From Platynereis dumerilii (lineage: Eukaryota > Annelida > Polychaeta > Phyllodocida > Nereididae): a stretch of 64,000 nt of DNA. The notes beneath the pieces were generated by a model that made no database searches, was not told the DNA's origin, and was given only the letters and a program-made list of their open reading frames with translations. The translations under genes and the position numbers were made by a program. Below, in pieces: positions 32,324-44,300 of this stretch; position 1 is the stretch's first letter, and every line of letters starts with the position of its first letter. The stretch spans positions 186,001 to 250,000 of the forward strand of contig JAPTHN010000074.1 of assembly GCA_026936325.1 (NCBI GenBank), in the 5' to 3' direction.

Positions 32324-35300
32324 CTGGAAAAAAAAAAAACAAGACCATTATTATTTTTGTTGATCCAGTCAATGCCTCAAAAACCAAAACAATGGATATG
32401 CCCAAAACTGTTTCTGAAGAATGAAGGTTCAGTCATATTTACTGTGAAAATTGATCATGTATGTTATCATTCCCAAGTGTGAACAAACCATCACATTGAG
32501 GTTAATGATAATCAAGTTCTCAAACTTCAGCTTATCTAGTTTTTGATTCATTTTACAGTATGTACAATTGACATTCAGTATAATAAATCTGTAATTATTA
32601 CCTTTCATCGGTCAATCAGATGTATATCATATTTCAAAAATATAATATACATCAGTGTTTTCCTGCCTTTTATCCTTTTAATATCAATTTTCTATAATCA
32701 CGTTGCTTCAGTCTTTATATTACCTGTACATTATGACTGAGGTCATATTTTTCCACGGACTTTCGCAGATATTCCATCATGGTGGCCTCGACCTCTTCGG
32801 CCAAGGGGTCAAGGTCACTGTAAGACGACCCTGAGACTCCGAGCATGCCTCGCAGTTTGGACTTGATGTGTTTGAACATTTGCTGCACCGAACGAAAAGC
32901 CAGCTATAAGACAAAGAAAACAAGAAATGTGTGAGTATCGATGCAAAATGTAAATATCTGAAGTTCTTATGATTCGAGTACTCATCTGGTACTTGTTTTG
33001 AGTGCTTGTGCAAGTTATGCTCCATCATTTGTAACCTTAGCAGCCTCAAGCTACAATGTAAGACTTGCAAGTTATGTTTTTGTAAATACAATAATTTGAC
33101 CAGTGCACATGGTGATTCAGAATATCTGAAGTACATTAGTCCAGAGTGTTAACATCTTCAGTACCGTAATATGGGGTGAATCGGGACAGAATTGGCAGTT
33201 TTTCTGTGATAGCATACACAAAATTTGCCTCAGAAAATGAAATATGGTGTCAAATTGTGTCCAGGCAGAAGGTCTAAGTAGCCCTTGGAGCTTGATATGA
33301 TATCTTAAATTCCAAGTGCTCAGGACCCAAAAATCCACTGTCCCAATTCACCACACAGTTTGGGGTGAATCGGGACACTCCCATTATATCCACAATCAAT
33401 ACTTCCTTGCTTCTTCAAGTGTTTGCTTCTTATGACTAAACATTAGAAAACATCTTCGATATGCAAAATATTTATTTTGAGGAAAATCTGAAGTCAATAC
33501 AATTGATAATATGCAGATTTTTAAAAAAGGTATAAATGACAGAAAACAATCAAATATTGTAATTTTCGGCTGATTTTGCTTGTGATTAATAATTCTGGAC
33601 TAAATCCATAATAAATTATGCTAAGTCCAACAAAATTTATCAAAAAGCCATGCTGGCACATTCAAATGAAAATTGGTAGAGTATATTTTGATTATTTCCG
33701 AAACTTTGCCATTGACCTGGATCTGAACCTATGACCAAATATACATTATCCCATGTCCAGTCTACTTTTCTGGTCCCCTTAAACCATTTTAAATAGAAAA
33801 GAAGTTTCTTGCGAGTTTCATGGCTCTGGTGTTTATTTTGTTTGATGAATTAGCAAAGTTTTGACCAGTGTGTCAAAATTCTAATAATGCAGGACCAAGT
33901 TTCGGGTGCTGCAGATCCTCAATGCCTGCAGTTAGAAGTCTGAAATTCGATCACAATATGCGCACATATGTGTACCATAACTGTGCCAAAAATTGATATC
34001 CTAGATTCAGTGGAAGTTGTTTATCTTTAAAGAAACAATGCACATCCCTTTTCTGTCCCGATTCACCCCTGTGTCCCGATTCACCCCATATTACGGTACT
34101 TAGTCATGTGCTTGTCCTGATTAGTTTGTTTGCTAGAGGGTGTAATGTTTTTATCGAAATAACGTTTTTTCTTTCATACTGCTCATCGAACATTGTATAA
34201 GAATGCAGAATCACAACTGAAATTAAATTATGCATTAATGTACCAATACTATAATTCTATACTGCTGGAGCAATCAAATGTTTTTGATGGAAAATTCATT
34301 ATTTCGCAGTTAGAATTTCTCATAGCACATTTCTGGATGAAACTTTTAACGACTCTAAGGAACTGTGTCTGAAGTTGCAGTTCTTTGGGTTCTTAAGACT
34401 TATCCAAAAAATCCCCAGCCATTGAGGACTGCAGTACCCCGTAGGCTATTACATAGCCAGCGGGGTAAAAATTGTTCACAATCTATCCACGTTTGTATCA
34501 AGAGGAATCAAGTGCCGATGTCAGAAAGTGTTACATTGTCCATGTCTTTGTCAATATTATCTGCAACTGTGATATAATTTCCATAACAATGATACTTCCC
34601 ATGCAACCCAAACACCTCAACAGCTACATTGGTGCATAACACTCACATTAATGCAAAATATTTTGCCTTGCTATTTGCACAATGCCAGGACAATTCTTGT
34701 GGGAAATTGTTTAATCCTATTTGTTTATGTTTCACACTGTCACTGCCAAATACCCTAAAAGGTCCTTGACCCAAAAACTATTGTGGTTGAGTCATTTTTG
34801 GGTGTGAGAATCAATTTTTGGGCTCTCTCCTTGTTGCTTGTTGGAAGAGAATAGTACATTTCTAGCATACCAATATCAAGGATACCGATTTAATCTTCTT
34901 CCAACACATAAATATTTAATTTAAAGTCATAAACGTATGCGGGAAATTGCTTGTGATGGGACCACCAGCATCAGTAGAAATCCAAGATGGCTGCCAGAAC
35001 AGGTAATGGAAACTCAATCTGTGTTGTTTAATCACTAATGCCATGCAATTTACATTTAATTCATTTAACTTTCACAAATTATTATCTGATAGACCAGTAC
35101 AATAATATACTTACAACCACAACTGAGAATAAGAGCTTCCCTTTCAGGTCATCAAATTCCGTCATTTCTGGAAGGTCGTCAAGGGCATCGTAGGCATCCA
35201 GCCTCGTTTGAGAGTATAAGTTACCATAGCGACGGATCAGTTGAGTTGGTCGGCTGTCACCTAAACTCAAGTCTTCGAATTTGGAGCCTCTTGATATCTG

Positions 35301-38300
35301 TCTTTGGACCTGTTCTGAGAGTCTGAAAGAAGATGATTAGTTTGTTACAGCATATCAAAAGAAGTAAAAATTTAGGTCTTTTTGAGAGCTTTCCAACCAT
35401 GGCAATGAGAATGTTGTATGGCTAATACTGACAAAGTTATAGAGAACCGCGGATTAACGAAAATGGTCAAAAACAAAAAAAAACATTGAAACTTCAAGGC
35501 CTTTGGGAGACCCCTTCTTCTAGTTCGATTTCCTTAAATGTTAAAATTTCACCTGCATCAGTTTTATACCTACCCTCATCAAATTAGAGGGTATGCGATG
35601 TGAAATTCACAAAATATTTTTTTCCCATCTAAAAATGGACCACCCTAATATACAAGGTACCATGTTCTGACTGAGCATGCTGGGCCTGTTAATGCCATCT
35701 GGACAGAAATTATGTCATCATTGAAATCTTCCATTTAGGAGAGTTCCTAAGAAGGTCGTACTTGCAAGAACTCAGATTGGTCAAATCCAAGAATGACCTA
35801 CTTTACGCCCAGATTAAGTAAGCAGGCTCATTTTGAGTGTAGAACCTTTTAATATACTAGAGACAAGTAAAACCAGACTCTAGTAGGCTTGTGACTGTGC
35901 TGAAATGTAAATCTTTGAAGCCTATCCAACCTTTACTCTTTAGTCTTTTTCTCTCACCTGTCTTTCAAGTTCCTCTCCCTCTCCTGCATCTTGCCCACCA
36001 CCTCCCTGTATTTCATGAGTTCTTTTCTGAGAATGTGCACTTCATTTCTTATCGTTTGCAGCTGCAAAATATCAAAATTCATTTGTTAATTACTATGATG
36101 GCAATTGTTAAGGTCAGAAAAAATGGACCTTCGGAATGCCTTTGATCATGTGCAATATGGCGAAGGGGGTGGTAATTAACAAGAACCGCAAAATTACATA
36201 ATGTTAATGAGTGCGGACTCTTTGAGTTGTAGTTGGAAGTATTGTAAAACATAATCATTGAAGACTGAGAAACACAGAAACATTTTAAAATTTTGGATAG
36301 TTTCTGCTAAAAGCAATCCAGAGAATCTATCCTAGACGAATCACTCCATCTTTGATGAAGTGCTAGAAGCCCGAGCTCAGTTTCAATTTGCTAATAGGAC
36401 CTGGCAATATCCTTGTAATCAGAAAACTTAAATAATAGGTCTGTCTCCATTTGTAGTTCTGAATTTATGGACAGGTGGTGTCTCCAAGCAATAGGAGCTC
36501 TGATGGAATCCCCTTTGCCTTTCAGCAAGGTGATTGGTGTTGTTGACCAAGCCAAGGAGTCTGACTTAATGAGTGTATTTGTTGAATGTTTGATTGTTCA
36601 AGTTGGGTCAGCTACACTGTATTGATTATGTTCTCAAAACAGCAGTTAAACAGAAAATACTTTTTTTATCATACAGATTGGGAGATTATAACTTGTTAAC
36701 AACCATATTATTATTAACTGTTGCTCACAGGATTTCACTTACTTTGCAAACAAACCAGATGATATGTCATTTGGTAGCCATGGTGGGCTCCCCCAAGACA
36801 AAAATAGCGCTACTCCCTTATCGTAGTGCCACCTACCCATAATACCTGTCGTAATCCCCATATGGAGACAGACCTATTGAGCGAATATCCTTACATCTAC
36901 CTCTGCCTGCTGGTCATACAGGGCTAGGCTGACTTATGCTTCCAGTCAGTATCATAAACATGACAAACATCCTGACAACAAAATTATTCTATACTCACAC
37001 AAGTGCAGAAACCTAAAACCAATTCATGTACCGGCCTACCATGGAGTCATTCCTCCATCATTCAGGATCATTGCTGCATTTTATAGGACTTAGCAAGGTC
37101 TTCCTGGTTAGCTGTAGAAAAGTTGCACCTCCTCATATAATACATACATTGCATGGGTAATTGATATTCCATGTAACCAAGCTAAAAATCATTTTAAGAG
37201 AGAATCTGGGAGATATGGCTACGATACAAGGAGAATGTTTGGTATAGCAGGGTGGATTAAGTGCTCCTGGAAATATCATTATGGAGTTCTATTGGCTTAG
37301 AAGTATGGGTGAATCTTAAACATCATTTGCAAGTGCTTGCTTTGTGCCCAAACAAAACAAATGGTTTATAATCTCGCAGTTTGTTGCATGTCAAGACAAT
37401 ACTAATGACTACTAACACTCTGTGTGTGTTTCTTTGCATTTCTGGTTTTGCTAAATGCAATGAATGTAGCTGAACTGGGTGCATTACTGAGCTTTTAAGT
37501 GTGTAAGTGCAGTACTTAAGTGCATGCGTTCAGGTTGGTCTGTACTAACAAACAGCAAGAGTAACAGTTGATTTATGAACACAGCTTCAAGTGCAGTGGG
37601 TTTTCGTCTAATGCCAGCAAAGACGGTGTAGTGTGTGGTATGGTAAGACATGTAGCTCCAGTAGGCTACCAAGTATTGTCGTTGTGAGTTTGTAAAGCTC
37701 AGGCTTTTGAGAGTGATCACTTAGCTCCTTATTATTCACTCCAACATTACTTGCAGAATCAGAAATCCAGAAACATTATTTTGAAAATAATCTTAGGTTA
37801 ATCCCTTTCATCACTATTCTAAATCAATTTGACAACTTCCAACTTCTCATAATCTCATAAAGAGCAAGGAATGTGAAATTGCAAGTGTACACTCCTCTTG
37901 TGGTTGTGAAGGAACCCCAGTGATCACATCCGAAATGCAGCAGCTCGGCACACTATTGCTGTTTTATTTGACTGAAGTTACATCTCTTATTAAAACATAA
38001 GGTCTTTGATGTAAGTAATCAATATTGCACATGAAAGAATGCTGAAAATTAAAGCTAAGCAACCACAATAAAGTTGCACAAGTCTATCACAATTGTTGGA
38101 TATGTAGGTGTCATTCAATGATACATTTAAAATTAATCAAATTACATTGTTTCATTCCAGTTATGTCATTAGGAGGTCCAAATTTTGCACACAGACACAA
38201 AGTACAAAGTTGAAATTTTCATCACCTACCTCTTTGTTTTCTGGATATGAATGATGGGAGTTGTGGGAGTTGACGACGTCATTACGAATTACGGGATCGT

Positions 38301-41300
38301 TTCTTATTACTGGGTATTCCTTTTCCTGTCTGGTCATGTGATACTGTGTTTCCCTGTTTGAGATGTAATTGACGGCTGTGACGGACGTGGTTCTGACTGG
38401 CGAGGATCTTCCATGGAGGTCAAGGTGGGCGGAGTTCTGTACATGGGCTGAAATTCAAAATTACGTAGATATTTAAATATTTTGATTGTCTTTTTTTTCT
38501 AAGTTTTCAGTTGGCGTTACCTCCCAGGAATGATCCACCATTGTATGACTTATTTTGATAAGTTATCAATTTCAGAAGGACTCCGGCAATACTTGTGAAG
38601 TTGAGACGGGTCTGGATAAGGTGACAACACTGCCAACAAGAAGAGAAGTTTAGAGGACCATTACATTGTAACACTGTGCCATAACTATAATTCTGTTATG
38701 GGGTACCTTACCTTCTGGCATCAGAGACATCGCAGACACAAGATAGTTCTTTGTATTTCCAGAAGAAACTGAGTGTACTCGTTGACAAATTGTCGAGTTC
38801 ATAACTGTTTTTACAAATTTGCTAATAATTTCCAATTGTAGCCCTAATTATACCAGATATATGTAGGAGCTACTGGCCTGCTCAATCTATAAGACTGTAG
38901 ATAACTGATTTTCAGCGGAGTCATTAATGTTGGAATAATATCTGACAGCAGTCTACTTTCGCACTCGACATAAGCCTTTTTTCCCCAATACCAACCATAT
39001 AGATATAAATGCACGTATTTTTTTGAGAGCGGAACACAGCTGATTGGTCATAATGCCCATAATAAGTGGGAACAAGGACTTGAGGGAATTCTGCCACCAT
39101 TTTCAACAATACTGAACAATGCTGGATGACTCATTGCATAAAAAAGTGGAGTGAACTTCAACATTAGGGCATTATTAAATGAGTGGTTGTTGGGACATGT
39201 TTGCCAAAAGTATGCTGTGGGTTAAGTCCTTCATTCTTGGAACAATGATTCAACTGAGGCAACCTTTACAACATTAATGTCATCAATTGATTATTTCTGT
39301 AGAATAATCATTATTGAAACTTGTATACAAATATAAAAATAAGAATATAAATGACTTTTAACTAAAATTTTAAATTCCATGCACAAACACTAAACAAAAA
39401 CACTAGTTTATTTACTACTGTACAAACATGTACTATAGATCTATATCAGTTATCTATCACAACAATCACTCTGCTTACATGTTAATGATTCTAATATGTA
39501 CTTGTAAGCTAAACTACTAGATATAATGCTTCAACATTCTCACAAGTCAGAGTCTGTCACTGCGAGCTGCACAGCAGAGAGGCTCTGACCTTGTGAGAAT
39601 GATGCTTCACATGATAAAAAAAATACCGTGCAAGCACGTAAACCCCGCTGGCTCTATGTGAAGCCATTGAGACCATTCGGATCCATGTGTCCGTCCATGT
39701 GTCCGTGTGGCCGTGTGTCCGTCCGTGCGTCCATGTGTCCGTCCTTGCGTCCATGTGTCCGTCCGTGTGTCCGTGTGTCCGTGTGTCCGTCCGTCCATGT
39801 GTCTGTCCGCCCGTCCGTGTGTCCGTCCGTGTGTCTATGTGTCCGTGTGTCCGTGCATCCATGTGTCCGTGTGTCCATCTGTGTGTCCATCCGTCCATGT
39901 GTCCGTCCGTCCATGTGTCCGTCCGTCCGTGTGTCCGTCCGTCCATGTGTCCGTCCGTGTGTCCGGCTTCCGTCCGTACGTCCGTGTGTCCGTACGTGTG
40001 TCCGTCCGTACGTCCGTACGTGTGTCCGGCCGTACGTTCCTCCGTCCGGCCGTACGTTCCTCCGTCCATCCGTACGTTCCTCCGTCCGTCCGTACGTACG
40101 TCCGTCCGTCCGTACGTACGTGCGTCCGTGTGTCCATACGTCCGTGTGTCCGTCCGTCCGTACGTCCGTGTGTCCGTCCGTCCGTGCGTCCGTCCGTCCA
40201 TGTGTCCGGCCGTCCGTCCGTGCGTCTGTGTGTCCGTCCGTGTGTCCGTACGTGTGTCCGTGTGTCCGTATGTGTGTCAGTCCGTATGTGTGTCAGTCCG
40301 TACGTCCGTCCGTCCGTCCGTCCGTGTGTCCGTCCGTGTGTCCGTACGTCCATGTGTCCGTACATCCGTGTGTCCGTCCGTCCGTCCGTACATCCGTGTG
40401 TCCGTACATCCGTGTGTCCGTACGTCGGTGTGTCCGTCCGTCCGTGTGTCCGTCCGTGTGTCCGTCCGTCCGTCCGTGTGTCCATCCGTCCGTCCGTCCG
40501 TCCATCCTTCTGTCCATGTGTCCTTGTGTCCGTCCGTGTGTCCGTACGTCCGCGTGTCCGTACGGACGCACGGACTTGTCATTCCCATCTGCATGACAAA
40601 GTAAGATAACAGGCAAAATTTGAATGAAATATGAGCAACACAAAGTGAGTTATGCTTGACGAAATCCCCAGCACATTGAGGCATTGAGGACTGCAGTACC
40701 CCGTAGGCTATTACATAGCCAGCGGGGTAACAAGTACAAGAACCCAGGGGTTCAAAATGGAGGTGGTGTAGTGTCCAAAGTAGGGCTTGGCGATATTGAG
40801 AAAAGTTGCGATATATGCGATTCTGCGAAAAATAGTTGCAATAATTTATTGTGATATCGATATTAAATGAGATATCGATATTAAATGAGATATCAATAAT
40901 TATTGCAACATCATTATTGACTGACAGCCAATCTTCAGCAACACAAAATCTGCTCAAGCCATCAAGGGCATAATTTCCTTTAACTTTGGGACCCATCTGG
41001 AGAGAATATAATTTTCTTGATTTTCAAGAACTTATAAAGGTTTATTTTTCATGTTAAACATTGCATCAGTGAATGATTACTGCGATATGGATATTGCAAG
41101 TTATGATATTGCCATCTTGATATTTTTGCAATATATTGCCAAGCCCTAGTTTTAAGTTCATATCCCCTGAAAAAGACTATTTCCCTGAGTGCCCAGAACC
41201 AGCTGTTGCGAGAATCCAAAAGTTGAGAAAAATATCAGAAATCCCAATTTTTTTTCAGTCTTTGGTTTTTATGAAAATTTCATAACATTTGCCCTCCAAA

Positions 41301-44300
41301 TGAGTTAAGTCATTTAAAGAGACATAATGTAGACATGGAAATGCAAAATTTGAGAAGTCTAACTCCAAAATTTACAGAGTCATGGAACATAGTAAAAATA
41401 ATTTTTTTTCACTTTTTTTTCTGAATTTGCTGTTATTAATTTTTGTAAGAGCATTTAGTCCCCAAAAATAAAATTTTGGGTATTTAACGCATGGTAGATC
41501 TTAATTCCCACAGGTATAACTGTTTCGGAGTTCTGCTCCGGAAACGAAAACTTTATTTTTTTAATTTTCAATATTTTACAATGACAGTAAGCGATTGCTT
41601 TAATATGAACACCAAAAGGCAACATATGCTATAAGATCCAGTCATGTGCCAAATATATGCAAGTGCAATAGTTTAGGCACAGTGGCCAACACACAATGTG
41701 TGATGCGGTGATGCCACCCGCAGTGGATCCAAGCAAGATAAAAAAGGAAGATAGTCCTAATTACAACATGCCTGCTGTTCATCCTATGCCATATGCATGC
41801 TCTATAACCAAGTTAGCCTCGCTTCTTTTACTCAAAACATCCCCAAACATAATGGCCAATTCAGGGCCAAAAAGACATACAGAAAATACTCAATTTTCCC
41901 CCCCAAAACATTCCATTACGTCACAGTGACTGCATAAATGGAGATGTGTACACTCCTCCATCAAAAATCCACCCTTATCTATCTATCTACATATCTACCT
42001 ATATATTTATCTAGCAGTCAATAATCTATCTATTCGATAATCTATCTATTCGTCAATTTAACCATTCATATATCTGACTGAAATAGTTGGGAGATTTATA
42101 TAACTATTGAAATCTTGCCTTTTGTGACCTAGTATTATGATGACATAAATTTCCAGATCAGAAAACTGACCAATACACATCCTAGTGCCACCCTGACATA
42201 GTTGCAGCTCAGCTCATTTGCATACACAAAACACAATACACATAATTTTCAAAATGGTGGACTGTAACACCAAAAAAAAAAACTCCAAACTATCAAGTCA
42301 TTAATGGACTACTTAGAATTATTTCAGGTCAATACAAGTAGGCTGCAATAATAGCCCTGCATCTCTAGTTGCGTGCAATTTTAAAATAAGGAGGTACTTT
42401 GAAACATGCAAAGAGTAATTTCAGATTTTCTTCTAAAATTTTGAATTTCCCGCCTAAAGTTTACACTCTCTCACTCACTCTCTCACCCACTCTCTTATCC
42501 CCCTTTCTCACCAACTACATAAATGGCGGTGTGTTAACACACCTCCATTAAAAATGTATTGTTATAATATAGTTTCACAGTGCTAAAGTGGAACAGGCAA
42601 TGTTGGGAGGTATTAAACTATCAATACATATTTCAGTTAAAAAATATTGAAATAGCATTATTTTACATCACATATTCACATTGAACAAACTTTCAACACA
42701 AAAGAGACGAGTACAATATTTCCTGGAAAAGTACCGGTATGCAGATGCAATATTTCACTACTCTTCCCTTTGATTGACACCGAGGTACAAAAACACTATG
42801 AAACAAGTCAAACGAACCTTTACAATCACTGTCTTGAGTAGAAAATGTTGTTAGTTCAATATCTGCTCCTGCCATATCAATAAGTTTTTCCAGTTTATCC
42901 ATTTATTAATGCTTCAGAAATAACTTGCTACATTCACTAATATCTGTCCTGATATGACAAGGATCCACTGTTATTTTGGTGACTGACCCACTTAGTTTAG
43001 ATATTTGATATAATCCTGTTGTATCAGATTATCATGATCATTGGCTTGCCTACTTCAGTTTTGTCCTATATTTTTCTTGCCATGGCCTATTTATTAAATC
43101 AGTTCCTGAACAACCATCAGTATGTTCATGATTCAGAGTCCATGATGAGTAAACCATCCAACATCGTAATGTTATATAGAGACTGAGCTACAGTATGTTG
43201 CAAAAGAGTTTTCTGAAATATTTATAATTTTGTTCAACAGCATGGGCTGTTTTACAAATCAGTTTGTGTGTGATTCAACAAACCAGTAATGAATTTACAA
43301 TACTTCATAAGGTGAATTTTGGAAGCCATCGCAAATTAACTTATTCGAAATTGCAGGCTGATCGGGACTTTTTCCTTATTTTTTTTTCCTTTGCTTCCCA
43401 GACTTGATAGTCCAGGGCATAGCAAAATATTTGAGATACCGCCATGTCCAAGGTTCTTTGTAGCATTCTTTATGACTTAAGCCTATAACAAGGTATCCGT
43501 GCTATTTTTTCTTGTCAAGTACACGTAGTACACATTTGCTCCGTCACTTTTGCAGGGCACTGTCCGTGAAAGTATCTCCTGTATTCTGAAGTAAGCTTAC
43601 ATCATATTTCGCTTCGACACTCCCCTAACATATTGCAGAGGAGTTGTTGCCAACTTGAGGAAAACCTTCAACCCTACTAGTTACTCTAGTCTGGTGGCCC
43701 GGACAAGATAGATGTATGTACTACTTGTTACATTAGCTGTACTTAAGTTTGGTAGAGGCTAACGGTTGAGTCAAGTGCTCAGTCATTTACTTGTGCTGTA
43801 GTCTATCATTAACTTGCCATTTTGCAATATTTAGCCTCTCTTGTAACTACTGACAGCCTCATCAGATAGGCTGAGATAGCCCATGGTCTATTTGTGAGAA
43901 TACTGCTAAAATTATTGTTGTTGTGTGTTTTCTATGTTGTCTTTGGTAACACCCACTTCTTAAGTTTTTCTCACTTTGTAAAAACACTCGACCATCCACT
44001 TGGCATTTTGCATAAACTAACAAGTAACAACATCTTGCAGACATGAGTATTTTTGTATGTTGGTGAGACTAATAATGAGGAGTATAGAAGACTAAGCAAG
44101 CACTGATGATTTGATAGACAGAAGACAGACAATTAAGACAAAGACAGACAAGGCAAGACAAGCAACTTATAGGTCTATAAGTACATTGGACAATTTCTGT
44201 TCTTGTCCGCTTTTAATATTGATACAAATTATTATAAAATCAATGTCATACAATGTCTCATAAAAATAATTTTGCTTTACAATGCTTGGTGATTTAATGC

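Noticed and set aside
39557-40996. Many overlapping ORFs of 200-320 codons on both strands
   Set aside because: They come from the GTCC/GTGT minisatellite, which lacks stop codons in nearly every frame. Composition is that of the repeat and no known fold or start context supports coding.
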